DNA of 54,958 nt. It comes from Sinorhizobium terangae (GTDB lineage Bacteria > Pseudomonadota > Alphaproteobacteria > Rhizobiales > Rhizobiaceae). The stretch lies in contig NZ_WITC01000008.1 of assembly GCF_009601505.1 (NCBI RefSeq), positions 1 through 54,958 on the forward strand, in the 5' to 3' direction. Positions 34,073-44,857 of the stretch are shown here, piece by piece. The notes under the pieces are model-generated. The model was not told the origin of the DNA. It ran no database searches and was given only the letters and a program-made list of their open reading frames with translations. Each line of letters starts with the position of its first letter. Within the stretch, counting starts at the first letter, position 1. The position numbers and the translations under genes were made by a program.

Positions 34073-34087
34073 TTAACCAGCGGTTAA
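34073..34087. promoter_or_regulatory. perfect CtrA box upstream of first barrel gene
   Basis: TTAA-CCAGCGG-TTAA, followed by GCATG, fits the full CtrA consensus exactly and lies 78-92 bases before the barrel gene start at 33995. A further GTTAAC stands at 34051. The motif has the same extension (GCAT) as the box before the second barrel gene. Confidence 0.65.
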
Positions 34088-34188
34088 GCATGTTGTTTGA
34101 CGAAAAATTTAGGAAACCAGCATTGTGAAGGCTGGAGCGTTAGGAGGACGATTGCCGCAAAAGTATCTGGAGGGCCGGTTCGAGTGAA

Positions 34189-34947
34189 TCACCGGCCGGC
34201 ATGCGAAGCGCGCGCTGCCAAGTCTCGCGCATAGGAAAGCATATCGGTCCGCCGCGATGCGGTTCGCACGAGCAAACCGCCTTCGCCCACGATCGCCCTT
34301 GCTTCTGTGAAGAAGCGACACCCCTCTCTTTCGATTCCGGTAATCACTTCCGCGACGTCGCCGTCGGCCGCTTTTCGCGATATCGCGCCCACTTTCCCGA
34401 ATATGGTCGTGCAGAAGGCCTTGTCCCGAGCCGTGGCGACACCGGCGTCATTGAAGAAAAAGATCGCCTGAACGAGATTGTCGCGATCCGGCCCAACGGC
34501 CGCGTATGGCTTTCCCCAGTATCTCGCAATCGTCTTCTTCCATTCGTCTGAAGCGAGGCGATCCTTCGGCAGATGAGAGAATTTGACGTCGCGTATAATG
34601 CTGTAGACGGTACCACCCGACAGGGGCGAGGTAAAATCGAGCCGATAGACATCGGCAATCGGCGACTGCCCGCGCGACTCCAGCGTTATCGATTCGGTAA
34701 AGGTTGCGGATGCCGCGTCCTGCTTCGCTTTTAGCCCTTCGCGATTTTCCGTCTTCTGCCAGTGCGCATATTTCCGCGAAATGATCGCTTCGACCTCTGA
34801 CCGGGTCATTCCGATTTCAAAATCATGCCAGGGGAGGAAGCGTTGCGCGACGACGTCGCTCGGGTCGGCCAAAGCGAACTTCGGGGCCTATCCGGCATGG
34901 GCGAGTGTGGCGAAGAGGAAAAAGAAGCAGGTCGCGAGCGTCTTCAT
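34189..34947 (-). pseudogene. secreted protein gene with amber codon after the signal peptide
   Basis: From ATG 34947 the frame encodes a clear signal peptide (KTLATCFFFLFATLAHAG) and then meets TAG at 34888-34890; directly after, in the same frame, it continues APKFALADPSDVV for 232 more codons to 34189. The mature part (about 227 residues) has FEIGMTRSEVEAIISRKYA near its start and no family I recognise. One base change (TGG to TAG) would explain the break. A TTG at 34872 could restart translation but would give a cytoplasmic protein. It lies downstream of the second barrel gene. Confidence 0.7.
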
Positions 34948-34970
34948 CTGTCCGTGCTTTAACCGCAATC

Positions 34971-34993
34971 GAAAGGGGCCGCGTGGCGGCCCC
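34971..34993 (-). terminator. terminator after second barrel gene
   Basis: GGGGCCGC (34975-34982) pairs with GCGGCCCC (34986-34993) around a three-base loop; on the minus strand TTTC follows. A strong stem with a short T-run. Confidence 0.6.
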
Positions 34994-35023
34994 GAAAACG
35001 AAGGTGTGGCCATGCGCCCCGCG

Positions 35024-35788
35024 TTATTGCAGCGCGTAGCGCATACCCAATTTGAAGTCGTGCGAGGTGATGTGGTCGAAATTCATCGGGCCCTCGTTCA
35101 CGGTATTGTCGTAGCTTCGGATTCTGCCAGTCTTGGCATCGCCGAGGTCGACGTAGCTGTAGCCGAAATCGATCGCCAGCCGCTCGGTCGCCTGGTACGC
35201 GACGCCGGCATGAAGGGCCCAGGCAAAGTTCCAGGTGGATTCGTCTCCGGCATAGGCAACGCCCTGGGTCGGCACGTTGACGTCGCGGAACCGCGAGATC
35301 GTGTTGCGCGACGCACCAATGCCCGCGCCGACATAGGGCTTTACGCCGTACCAGTCGCCGATATCGACATAGGCGTTGGCCATCAGCAGCCATTCCGACT
35401 TGGCGCCATCGTAATCATTCGTCGCATCCCAGACAGGACCGCCCGGTGTGGTATGGCCATAGCGGTCGAGCGCCGAATAGTCGGCCTTGCCGCGATATTC
35501 GACGATGCCGTCGAGGCGCAGCCAGTCGTTGAACTGATAGCCGACACCGACGCCCGCGAGCGGTGCACTGTCGAAGCTTCCCTCATCGAGGAACTCGTGA
35601 AGTTCGACCTGGTCCATCAACGGGTGGTGCATGCTGCCAAGCTTCTGGTTGCTCATGCCGAGATGGCCGCGCAGATACCAGCCGCCCGGCACCACAACCG
35701 GCGCAGGATCTTCGACGTAAAGGTCGGCAGCAAAAGCTGGAGCGCCGCCCACCAATGCGGCAATGCATGCAATCAGAGGTCTCTTCAT
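35024..35788 (-). CDS. outer-membrane beta-barrel protein, paralogue
   Basis: The 254-residue protein has a signal peptide (LIACIAALVGGAPAFA, cut near residue 20) and barrel strands: GVGVGYQFNDWLRLDGIVEY, VKPYVGAGIGASRNTISRF and RLAIDFGYSYVDLGDAKTG, ending KLGMRYALQ. It shares layout and key segments with the gene at 33147-33995, though not close identity, so both descend from an older duplication within the Omp25/31-like group. A perfect CtrA box stands 88 bases before its start. The C-terminal Gln instead of an aromatic residue is unusual for the assembly signal; Tyr lies three residues earlier. Confidence 0.83.
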   Translation of the reverse strand: MKRPLIACIAALVGGAPAFAADLYVEDPAPVVVPGGWYLRGHLGMSNQKLGSMHHPLMDQVELHEFLDEGSFDSAPLAGVGVGYQFNDWLRLDGIVEYRGKADYSALDRYGHTTPGGPVWDATNDYDGAKSEWLLMANAYVDIGDWYGVKPYVGAGIGASRNTISRFRDVNVPTQGVAYAGDESTWNFAWALHAGVAYQATERLAIDFGYSYVDLGDAKTGRIRSYDNTVNEGPMNFDHITSHDFKLGMRYALQ

Positions 35789-35875
35789 AATATGCCCCGC
35801 GAATGTTCTGACCCGCGCCGCGTTGCCTCGGCCGGATACTGCAACTGATGTTGCGTCAGAAATCGCATGCGGGGG

Positions 35876-35890
35876 TTAATATCGGATTAA
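35876..35890. promoter_or_regulatory. perfect CtrA box upstream of second barrel gene
   Basis: TTAA-TATCGGA-TTAA, followed by GCATAG, matches the full CtrA consensus and lies 88-102 bases before the barrel gene start at 35788, nearly the same distance as the box of its paralogue. Confidence 0.65.
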
Positions 35891-35961
35891 GCATAGAAAT
35901 TTACTATGTTTTTTAACAGTTGCTGATGTTCCTCGACCCTGAACCGATGCCTCGTGACAAT

Positions 35962-35986
35962 AAAAAAGCCGGCAATCGGTGCCGGC
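35962..35986 (-). terminator. terminator after glmM
   Basis: On the minus strand GCCGGC (35981-35986) pairs with GCCGGC (35968-35973), followed by TTTTTT. It lies about 95 bases beyond the glmM stop; a smaller stem (ACTGTTT/AAACAGT, 36017-36034) stands between. Confidence 0.78.
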
Positions 35987-36080
35987 CTTTCCAAGCTGTT
36001 CAGCGTTGCTGATCATTACTGTTTGTTGAAACAGTGAATGCTTTAATTCCTTGATACTACTTTCTGGAGTAGCTTGAAGG

Positions 36081-37433
36081 TCAAGCCGCGCTGCGGACAC
36101 TGCCGATCACGTTGACGAGTTCATCGACGATGCGCTCGACCTGGCTGCGGTCGTCGCCTTCCGCCATGACTCGGATCAGCGGTTCCGTTCCAGACGGACG
36201 GATCAGCAGGCGGCCATTCTTGGCAAGACCCGCTTCGGCGTCGGCGATGGCCTGCTGCACGGACGGATGCTCGAGCGGCTTGCCCGCCGACACGCGAACA
36301 TTCTTCAGGATCTGCGGTACGGGCTCGAAGCGATGGCACACCTCGCTGACCGACTTGCCCTGCCGCTTGACCACCGCGAGAATCTGCAGCGCAGCCACCA
36401 GACCGTCGCCGGTCGTCCCGAAATCGGAGAGCACGATGTGGCCGGACTGTTCGCCACCCACGTTCAGGCCATCCTGGCGCATCTGCTCGACGACATAGCG
36501 GTCGCCGACCTTGGTGCGGTGCAGTCCGATGCCCCTGCCCTTGAGATAGCGTTCGAGGCCGAGATTCGACATCACCGTCGCGGCTATGGCGCCACCCTTC
36601 AGCATCCCGTCCGCAGCCCAGCTGTCGGCGATCACCGCCATGAGTTGGTCGCCATCGACGACGGTTCCGTTTTCGTCAATGATCAGGACGCGGTCCGCGT
36701 CGCCGTCGAGTGCGATGCCGATATCGGCCCTGACTTCGTGAACCTTCTTCGACAGGGCGGCCGGGTGCGTCGAGCCGCATTCGAGATTGATGTTGACGCC
36801 GTTCGGCTCCGTCCCGATCGTCACCACTTCGGCGCCGAGCTCCCAGAGCGCGGACGGGGCAACCTTGTAGGCGGCGCCGTTGGCGCAGTCGATGGCAATA
36901 CGCAGTCCCTTCAGCGTGACGTCGCGCGGCAGCGTCCGCTTCGCCTGTTCGATATAGCGGTAGATGTCGCCATCGACGCGCTTGGCCCGGCCGATATCCT
37001 CGGGCTTGGCAAGCTGGCCGGACATATCCTGGTCGATGAGTTCCTCGATCTTTTCCTCGATGTCGTCGGAAAGCTTGTAGCCATCGGGTCCGAAGAGCTT
37101 GATGCCGTTGTCACGGAATGGATTGTGCGAGGCCGAGATCATCACGCCGATATCGGCGCGCAACGATCGCGTCAGCATGGCGACGCCTGGCGTCGGGATC
37201 GGTCCGAGCAGGAAGACGTCGAGTCCGGCGGCGGTGAAGCCGGCGACCATTGCGTTTTCGAGCATATAACCGGAAAGGCGCGTGTCCTTGCCGATCACGA
37301 CACGGTGGCGGTGCGCTCCATTACGGAAGATCGTTCCGACAGCGATGCCGACACGCATGGCGAGGTCTGGCGTCATCGGGAAAATATTGGACTGGCCGCG
37401 AATGCCGTCAGTGCCGAAATATTTACGCTTCAT
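36081..37433 (-). CDS. glmM: phosphoglucosamine mutase
   Basis: The 450-residue enzyme interconverts glucosamine-6-phosphate and glucosamine-1-phosphate for UDP-GlcNAc, the precursor of peptidoglycan and lipopolysaccharide. Family motifs are [15 protein letters not shown] at the start, the phosphoserine loop [19 protein letters not shown], the metal site [18 protein letters not shown] and the phosphate-binding [15 protein letters not shown] near the end. I chose ATG 37433, which has GGAG five bases upstream. It lies downstream of ftsH on the same strand, a pairing common in proteobacteria, with a terminator and repeat between. Confidence 0.96.
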   Translation of the reverse strand: MKRKYFGTDGIRGQSNIFPMTPDLAMRVGIAVGTIFRNGAHRHRVVIGKDTRLSGYMLENAMVAGFTAAGLDVFLLGPIPTPGVAMLTRSLRADIGVMISASHNPFRDNGIKLFGPDGYKLSDDIEEKIEELIDQDMSGQLAKPEDIGRAKRVDGDIYRYIEQAKRTLPRDVTLKGLRIAIDCANGAAYKVAPSALWELGAEVVTIGTEPNGVNINLECGSTHPAALSKKVHEVRADIGIALDGDADRVLIIDENGTVVDGDQLMAVIADSWAADGMLKGGAIAATVMSNLGLERYLKGRGIGLHRTKVGDRYVVEQMRQDGLNVGGEQSGHIVLSDFGTTGDGLVAALQILAVVKRQGKSVSEVCHRFEPVPQILKNVRVSAGKPLEHPSVQQAIADAEAGLAKNGRLLIRPSGTEPLIRVMAEGDDRSQVERIVDELVNVIGSVRSAA

Positions 37434-37542
37434 AAGAACTCCATGGTCCTGGTTCGGCAGGATCGACTTTACCGGCCGCGTCTGTCTGCGTGTTCCGCGA
37501 TTGGGTTTCATATCGCCGGACCTCGTATCCAGAGTTGACGCC

Positions 37543-37622
37543 CTACAACGCCGCGCGTCCAATCAGACGCGCCAAGGTCGCTGTAGCACTGTGAACTGCT
37601 GCATGATGCATCGTGCAGTAGC
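37543..37622. repeat. RIME1-like element, shortened second palindrome
   Basis: CTACAACGCCGCGCGTCC and GACGCGCCAAGGTCGCTGTAG form the first palindrome; the linker CACTGTGAACTG follows; the second is reduced to CTGCATGATGCATCGTGCAG, about 40 bases shorter than in the full copies. The rest of 37434-37784 shows no gene. Confidence 0.75.
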
Positions 37623-37784
37623 GGCTCCCTCTATTGCTGCTGCCCGCTCGCGTCCAGCGCAGATCAGGCATATTTGATTCATCTTTGGCATAAAACCGCA
37701 GCAAACGGCAGCAATCCTATCATCAGAAATCATTACATCGCGTTACCAAGCGCGCGAAAGACACTTTGGACGAATATGCCCAAC

Positions 37785-37816
37785 AAAAAGCCGCCGCTCC
37801 TTTCGGCGCGGCGGCC
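37785..37816 (-). terminator. terminator after ftsH
   Basis: On the minus strand GCCGCCGCG pairs with AGCGGCGGC, then TTTTTG. A strong intrinsic terminator 24 bases past the ftsH stop. Confidence 0.8.
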
Positions 37817-37839
37817 TCTGATTTCCTTTCCGACCACTC

Positions 37840-39777
<1,938 letters not shown>

Positions 39778-39799
39778 CGAACTCCCCGGAACCTGTCGC

Positions 39800-39821
39800 A
39801 GCTCGGAGATTTCTCCGAGCT
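39800..39821 (-). other. ten-base perfect hairpin before ftsH
   Basis: AGCTCGGAGA (39800-39809) and TCTCCGAGCT (39812-39821) are exact complements with a two-base loop, 22 bases upstream of the ftsH start. There is no T-run on the minus strand. It may insulate ftsH from the tilS transcript, or shape the ftsH leader. Confidence 0.5.
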
Positions 39822-39834
39822 ACAGTCTTGTTCC

Positions 39835-41235
39835 TTAACATAAGGTTCTGGCGTCGCCTTGCCAAGGCAAACCGCCAGGTCCCTCTCCATTTCTGTCAAA
39901 ATCATCGAATACCGGCGGAGCGGGGTAAGGTTCGCGCCCGAAAAGCATCGCGACCGCATTCGCCATAGTCCGGTCAAAACCGGGCAAAAAGGTGTCGTAA
40001 AGGGCAATGCGGCATTCGACTTTAGCCTGGACCAAGCCGGCGGCATCGGCTGGCGCTGGAGCGATGTGTGGCGCTGCACGGGCGGCTCGTTTGGCGATGC
40101 CGGGGAGCAGACCGGCATCAATAAGCCTTTGATCCCATTGACTATCCCGGTGCGAGGCAGTCACTATCACCGGGTAGCGCCCGCCGTTCGTCACGCTGAA
40201 GCGCCCGTCCCATACGTTCGCTTCGCCGGGACCGACAACGCAATCGGACAGGCTGCGCGCCTCACGGTAGAGATAGAGACCGTTTGGACGCCGGTCGTAG
40301 ACAACGCCTCCCGCCGTCATGCGTCCCGCGATGCCCGCTTGCACAAAGCCGGCTATGCGCTCGATCGTCGCATGCCCCGGCAAATGATTGCGGCCGCCGA
40401 GAACTGCGGCGACGGACAAAAGCGCGCGACGCCAATCGGTATCGCTCATGTTTCCCGCCTGTGCCGCCGCAACCTCAGCCACGACAGTCTCGTGCACGCG
40501 GACATGACGTTCGATCAAGGCGGCTGCCCGCGCCGATGACGCGGCCCTTTGCGCGGCGCTCCATGGGGCAACGGGCGCCTCTTGCGAAGCTTTGAGTTCG
40601 GTCCGCACACGAACACGCTCGAACAGCGGATTGGCGTTGCTCGGATCATCGAGCCATTCGACACCCCGCGCGGTGAGGAATGCCCGTATGTCGGCACGGC
40701 TTAGGCCAAGGAATGGCCTCAACACCCAGATGCGGCGCCCGTATAGCACGGCGCTCGCCATGCCGGCGCTGCCGGGCCCCTCCCCTTCGCCGCGTGCACT
40801 GCGCATCGCGACCGTCTCGCGCTGATCATCTCGCGTGTGTGCGGTGGCGATGCAATCGGCGCCGAGCTCGGCGGCAGCATCGGCCAGCAGTTCATAGCGC
40901 TTCAGGCGTGCGGCCGCCTGGATCCCGGTTCGCGGCTTGTTGCCTTCCCAACGGCAGACACGATGGGGAATACCTAGCTCGGCGCAGAACGCTGCCACGG
41001 CTGCCGCTTCATCCGCGGATTCCGGTCTCAAGGCATGATCGATCGTGCAGGCTGCAAGCGAGAAACCGTCGCGATCCCTGTTTCCGATTACGGAGTGGAG
41101 CGCAAGAAGAAGCCCCTTGGAATCGCTGCCTCCGGAGACAGCCACGAGAATCCGGCAAGGTTTGGCGAAGGAACGCAGGAATTGTCTGGCCGCGGCTATG
41201 ACGGCTCCGGGCACGCCGCGGGCCTCAGCAGCCAA
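39835..41235 (-). CDS. tilS: tRNA(Ile)-lysidine synthetase
   Basis: The 466-residue enzyme attaches lysine to C34 of the CAT-anticodon tRNA-Ile so that it reads AUA. The PP-loop VAVSGGSDSKGLLLALHSV is near residue 32; ATAHTRDDQRETVAMR and VLRPFLGLSRADIRAFL are family blocks. The C-terminal region is loosely conserved. The start is uncertain: TTG 41235 overlaps the cpoB stop by 11 bases, and GTG 41214 is the other choice; either suggests translational coupling to cpoB. The gene lies between cpoB and ftsH, the usual order in alphaproteobacteria. Confidence 0.9.
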   Translation of the reverse strand: MAAEARGVPGAVIAAARQFLRSFAKPCRILVAVSGGSDSKGLLLALHSVIGNRDRDGFSLAACTIDHALRPESADEAAAVAAFCAELGIPHRVCRWEGNKPRTGIQAAARLKRYELLADAAAELGADCIATAHTRDDQRETVAMRSARGEGEGPGSAGMASAVLYGRRIWVLRPFLGLSRADIRAFLTARGVEWLDDPSNANPLFERVRVRTELKASQEAPVAPWSAAQRAASSARAAALIERHVRVHETVVAEVAAAQAGNMSDTDWRRALLSVAAVLGGRNHLPGHATIERIAGFVQAGIAGRMTAGGVVYDRRPNGLYLYREARSLSDCVVGPGEANVWDGRFSVTNGGRYPVIVTASHRDSQWDQRLIDAGLLPGIAKRAARAAPHIAPAPADAAGLVQAKVECRIALYDTFLPGFDRTMANAVAMLFGREPYPAPPVFDDFDRNGEGPGGLPWQGDARTLC

Positions 41236-42256
41236 AGCGGCTCTGTTCGCTCGACACCTTGGCCTTCACGGCGGGCGAAGCCTTGGGGTAGCGCTTGTTC
41301 ACCTCGCGCAGCGTGGCGCAAGCGGTTTCCTTGTTGTCGAGAGCGCCAAGCGACATTCCGAGCTTCAGCAGCATCTCGGGCGCCCTTGGCGATTTGCCAT
41401 GAGCCTGATGCGCGTTCAGGAAGGTCTTCGCTGCGTCGCTGTACTTGCCTTGCGAATATTGGGCTTCACCCATCCAGAAACTGGCATCGGCCGCCTTGTC
41501 GCCATTGGGAAAGACGTCGAGATAGTCACGGAACTCCTGTTCCGCCATGGAGTAATCGCCGGAAAGCACGTGTCCGTAGGCGGACTGGTAGAGATCTCCG
41601 GGATTGTCGAGAGAAGCGGTTTGCTGCTCGGTGCCCGGATTGGCGTTGATACCCGCACCGGCGGAGTTCGCCGTCCCGTTGTCGACGCCGGGGAGCGTGG
41701 CGTTGGCGCCAGGTTCAGCGTCCGTGGTCGCCGATATCGGATTGCCGCTCTCGTCGAAAATGATCTGCCCCAACGTCGTCGGCGGCGAAGCACCCGTCGA
41801 GCCGGGATTGGCGCCCGTTGCCGCCATGTCGTTGCCGCCGGCAGAAGGCGCCGCCGGGGTCTGGCTATCCGTCACCCCGGGGGTGACGGACGCCTGATCA
41901 CTGGATTTCGGCGTTTCGAGTGCGCCGCTCTTCTTGGAAGAGGACTTGCCGTTTTCGAGATCCTGGAAGCGGAACTCGTTGTCCTCCTGGAACTTCCGGA
42001 TCTGTTCCTGCATCTGCAAGAGCTGGAAGCTCATTTCCTCGATACGCCCGTTGAGCGAGCGGATCTCTTCCTCGAGTTGACCGATCCGTCCGAGGTCGGC
42101 CGACTGCACCTTCACCACCGGCAAGTTCTGTTTGCTGGCGGCATCGGCATGGGTCAAGCGGGCGAAAAGCCCGGAAAGTGGCATGGCATTTGCCGCTGGC
42201 CCGAGACCCGAGAGGGCCACAAGACCAATCAGTCCTGCCACGACAAATTTCTTCAT
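41225..42256 (-). CDS. cpoB: cell division coordinator CpoB (YbgF)
   Basis: The 343-residue periplasmic protein has a signal peptide (FVVAGLIGLVALSGLGPAANA), an N-terminal coiled coil for trimer formation (LGRIGQLEEEIRSLNGRIEE), a low-complexity Ser/Gly/Ala-rich linker (about 100-215) and C-terminal TPR repeats (DLYQSAYGHVLSGDYSMAEQ, then ASFWMGEAQYSQGKYSDAAK). CpoB links peptidoglycan synthesis to outer-membrane constriction with Tol-Pal. I chose ATG 42256, eight bases past AGGA. It follows pal, but a terminator lies between, so it needs its own promoter. tilS overlaps its end. Confidence 0.93.
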   Translation of the reverse strand: MKKFVVAGLIGLVALSGLGPAANAMPLSGLFARLTHADAASKQNLPVVKVQSADLGRIGQLEEEIRSLNGRIEEMSFQLLQMQEQIRKFQEDNEFRFQDLENGKSSSKKSGALETPKSSDQASVTPGVTDSQTPAAPSAGGNDMAATGANPGSTGASPPTTLGQIIFDESGNPISATTDAEPGANATLPGVDNGTANSAGAGINANPGTEQQTASLDNPGDLYQSAYGHVLSGDYSMAEQEFRDYLDVFPNGDKAADASFWMGEAQYSQGKYSDAAKTFLNAHQAHGKSPRAPEMLLKLGMSLGALDNKETACATLREVNKRYPKASPAVKAKVSSEQSRFGC

Positions 42257-42401
42257 TTCATTTGTCCTGTTCGAATACCGAATACTCCCACCCCTGCGAT
42301 CACGGTCCGCGATACTCGATACTGTCGCCGATTCTAAAGGTGAGTGCCGCACAGTTTTCCAATCGCTGTGAAAAAGCAACGGAGTTCGGCCAAAGTGTGG
42401 T

Positions 42402-42431
42402 AAAAAAGAAAAGGCGGCCCGTGGCCGCCCC
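42402..42431 (-). terminator. terminator after pal
   Basis: GGCGGCC (42413-42419) pairs with GGCCGCC (42423-42429); on the minus strand TTTTCTTTTTT follows. A strong intrinsic terminator that ends the tol-pal transcript before cpoB. Confidence 0.85.
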
Positions 42432-42460
42432 TTCAAACCTCCACATCAGTGGCCGGACGA

Positions 42461-42991
42461 TCACATGCCGGCGCCGCCGAGAACGGTAACGGCGCGGCGG
42501 TTCTGCGACCAGCAGGAAATGTCGTCGCAGACGGCAACCGGCTTTTCCTTGCCGTAGGAAATCGTGCGCATGCGATTTGCGGGAACGCCGCGGCTGGCGA
42601 GATAGTCGCGGGTCGCCGCGGCACGGCGGGCGCCGAGCGCCAGGTTGTACTCGCGGGTGCCGCGCTCGTCGGCGTGGCCTTCGACAGTGATCGCGTAGTT
42701 CGGGTACTTCGCCAGCCACTGGGCCTGACGGTCGAGCGTCGCCTGGGCATCGGCGCGGATGGAGCTGGAATCCGTATCGAAGAAGATGCGGTCGCCGACG
42801 TTGACGGTGAAGTCCTGCTGCGAACCCGGCGTTGCAGCACCTGCGCCAAGTCCGAGGCCGGCGGCATCGTTCGGCAGGTTCTTTTTGGAAGCGCAGCCGG
42901 CAAGAGCGAGCGTCATAACGAGAGCGATCATGACAGGATTGCGGGCGATGGTCTGCATGCGGCTCGCGGCCGGGGTGTCAATTCGGCTCAT
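42461..42991 (-). CDS. pal: peptidoglycan-associated lipoprotein Pal
   Basis: The 176-residue outer-membrane lipoprotein has a lipobox LALAGCASKK with acylated Cys33 after an unusually long N-region, then an OmpA-C peptidoglycan-binding domain (DRIFFDTDSSSIRADAQATL, ITVEGHADERGTREYNLALG and RTISYGKEKPVA). It binds TolB and peptidoglycan and draws in the outer membrane at division. ATG 42991 has AGGAGA seven bases upstream; an inner ATG at 42958 would give a more usual signal length. It is separated from tolB by a 474-base gap with a terminator-like hairpin, so it probably has its own promoter. Confidence 0.95.
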   Translation of the reverse strand: MSRIDTPAASRMQTIARNPVMIALVMTLALAGCASKKNLPNDAAGLGLGAGAATPGSQQDFTVNVGDRIFFDTDSSSIRADAQATLDRQAQWLAKYPNYAITVEGHADERGTREYNLALGARRAAATRDYLASRGVPANRMRTISYGKEKPVAVCDDISCWSQNRRAVTVLGGAGM

Positions 42992-43069
42992 GGGCCGGGT
43001 CTCCTTGGAAGTGTCTGATTCACGGTTGCCAGACTGTAACCGGAAGCGGTTAATTGCTTTTCAACTGTT

Positions 43070-43077
43070 ATGGTTAA
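43070..43077 (-). promoter_or_regulatory. CtrA half-site upstream of pal
   Basis: Reads TTAACCAT on the minus strand, 79-86 bases before the pal start. This short box is one of the two CtrA motifs reported for Sinorhizobium. Confidence 0.45.
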
Positions 43078-43246
43078 CAAATCGATAATTTGCGTGGGGC
43101 GCCTGCTAGAACAGCACTTTGCGGCGAGAAAGCGGCACATCGGCCACATTTCCCGCCACACCTGTGGACACCCGATCACGATAATTTCGCGCAGATCGTA
43201 AATGTGATCGGTTGTGGTCCACGCTATCCGGAGATGCACAGCGGTC

Positions 43247-43352
43247 CTGCAGCGCCGCGCGTCTTATCAGACGCGCAAAAGTAGCTGTAGCGCTCTGAAG
43301 TGCTGCAAGTTCTTATCCTAAATCGGCGACGATTTAAGGAAACATGCCGTAG
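43247..43352. repeat. RIME1-like element, full copy
   Basis: CTGCAGCGCCGCGCGTC with GACGCGCAAAAGTAGCTGTAG, linker CGCTCTGAAGTGC, then CCTAAATCG-gcga-CGATTTAAGG ending in AACATGCCG. Both palindromes are present, in the same orientation as the copy at 18620. Confidence 0.78.
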
Positions 43353-43374
43353 GCTACGACATGCACCAAACAAA

Positions 43375-43409
43375 GAAGCGCGCCGCGTGAATCGGCCGCG
43401 GCGCGCTTC
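43375..43409 (-). terminator. hairpin after tolB
   Basis: GAAGCGCGCCGCG (43375-43387) pairs exactly with CGCGGCGCGCTTC (43397-43409); on the minus strand TTTGTTTGG follows. A very strong stem that probably ends the tolQRAB transcript. Confidence 0.65.
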
Positions 43410-43465
43410 AGCAAGTAAAGACGCGGGATGCGGGCGGAGAACCGCTCGCGCTCCTCTCGTGCGCT

Positions 43466-44776
43466 TTATTCCATCAGGGGAGACCAGGCCGGGTCGGATG
43501 CAAAGCCTTGGGTCTGGACCGGCTGCTCGTTGTAACCGGTGAGGTCGATCGAATAGAGCTGCGGCCCGCCGGCACCGGCATTCTGGCGGAAGAACATCAG
43601 CACGCGGCCATTCGGCGCCCAGGTCGGGCCTTCATTGTGGAAGCCGGTGGTGAGGATGCGCTCGCCCGAACCGTCTGGCTTCATGACGCCGATCGAGAAC
43701 TTGCCGCCCGACTGTTTGGTGAAGGCGATGAGATCGCCGCGCGGAGACCAGACCGGCGTCGAATAGGCGCCGTCACCGAAGGAAATGCGCGTCTGGCCCG
43801 ACCCGTCGGCGCCCATGACGTAAAGCTGCTGCTTGCCGCCGCGGTCGCTTTCGAAAACGATCCTGCTGCCGTCCGGCGAATAGGACGGCGACGTGTCGAT
43901 CGCCGCGGTGTTGGTCAGCCGCGTCGTGGTGCGGGAGCGCAGGTCCATCGTGTAGATGTTCGCGTTGCCTTCCTGCTGCAGGCTCATGATCACCCGCTGG
44001 CCGTCCGGCGAGAAACGCGGCGCGAAGGTCATGCCCGGGAAGTTGCCAACCACCTCGCGCTGTCCGGTTTCGAGCTGCAGCAGGTATACGCGCGGCTGCT
44101 GGTTCTCGAACGACATGTAGGTGATTTCCTGACGGTTCGGCGAGAAGCGCGGGGTCAGTACGATGTCGTTCGAGTTGGTGAGCGCACGCGCATTGGCGCC
44201 ATCCTGATCCATGATCGCGAGCTGGCGCTTGCGCGCCGTCTTCGGACCGCTTTCGGCGACATAGACGATGCGGGTGTCGAAATAGCCCTTTTCGCCGGTG
44301 ATCCTCTCATAGATCGCATCGGCGATGATGTGGGCGACGCGGCGCCAGTTTTCCGGCTGCGTGTAGAATTGCTGGCCCAGCATCTGCTGGCCGGCAAAGG
44401 TATCCCAGAGACGGAATTCCGCCTTCAGCCTGCCGTCGCCTTCCTGGGTGACGCGACCGATGACGAGCGCCTGGGCATTGATGACCTTCCAGTCCTCAAA
44501 TCGCGGGGCAGCATCCGGGTTGGAAACTTTCTCGATGAAGGCGCCCTTGTCGATCGGTGCGAAAAGGCCGGAGCGCTTAAGATCGGCAGCGACGACGTCG
44601 GAGATCTTCTGACCGAGTTCCCCCTGCAGGAAGTCGGTCACCGCGATCGGCAGCGGCTCGACGTTGCCCTTGTTGATGTTGAGCTCGACGAGCGCGTTAG
44701 CAGGCGAGGCAACGAGCCCGCAGCCTGCGACGAGCACCATCAGGAGGCGAATAAAATTGCGTCTCAGCATTTCCAT
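43466..44776 (-). CDS. tolB: Tol-Pal translocation protein TolB
   Basis: The 436-residue periplasmic protein has a signal peptide ([18 protein letters not shown]), an N-terminal alpha/beta domain ([20 protein letters not shown], about 40-160) and a six-bladed WD40-like propeller with repeated [38 protein letters not shown] and [19 protein letters not shown] motifs. TolB shuttles between Pal and TolA/TolQR to drive outer-membrane constriction. It follows tolA by 81 bases in the tolQRAB block. Confidence 0.96.
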   Translation of the reverse strand: MEMLRRNFIRLLMVLVAGCGLVASPANALVELNINKGNVEPLPIAVTDFLQGELGQKISDVVAADLKRSGLFAPIDKGAFIEKVSNPDAAPRFEDWKVINAQALVIGRVTQEGDGRLKAEFRLWDTFAGQQMLGQQFYTQPENWRRVAHIIADAIYERITGEKGYFDTRIVYVAESGPKTARKRQLAIMDQDGANARALTNSNDIVLTPRFSPNRQEITYMSFENQQPRVYLLQLETGQREVVGNFPGMTFAPRFSPDGQRVIMSLQQEGNANIYTMDLRSRTTTRLTNTAAIDTSPSYSPDGSRIVFESDRGGKQQLYVMGADGSGQTRISFGDGAYSTPVWSPRGDLIAFTKQSGGKFSIGVMKPDGSGERILTTGFHNEGPTWAPNGRVLMFFRQNAGAGGPQLYSIDLTGYNEQPVQTQGFASDPAWSPLME

Positions 44777-44857
44777 AAAGCCTTTCAGCCTCTCATTTTT
44801 CTAGGCGGGATGAGGAAAAGTGCGCGCGGTTTTCCGCCCGCTCCCGCCCCAACCTGT

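Larger units (their letters stand above)
42992..43465. other. 474-base gap between tolB and pal
   Basis: It holds the hairpin downstream of tolB (43375-43409), a full RIME1-like element (43247-43352) and, close to pal, a possible CtrA half-site ATGGTTAA at 43070-43077 with TTAA-N7-TCAA beside it (43050-43064). No gene is supported. Confidence 0.6.
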
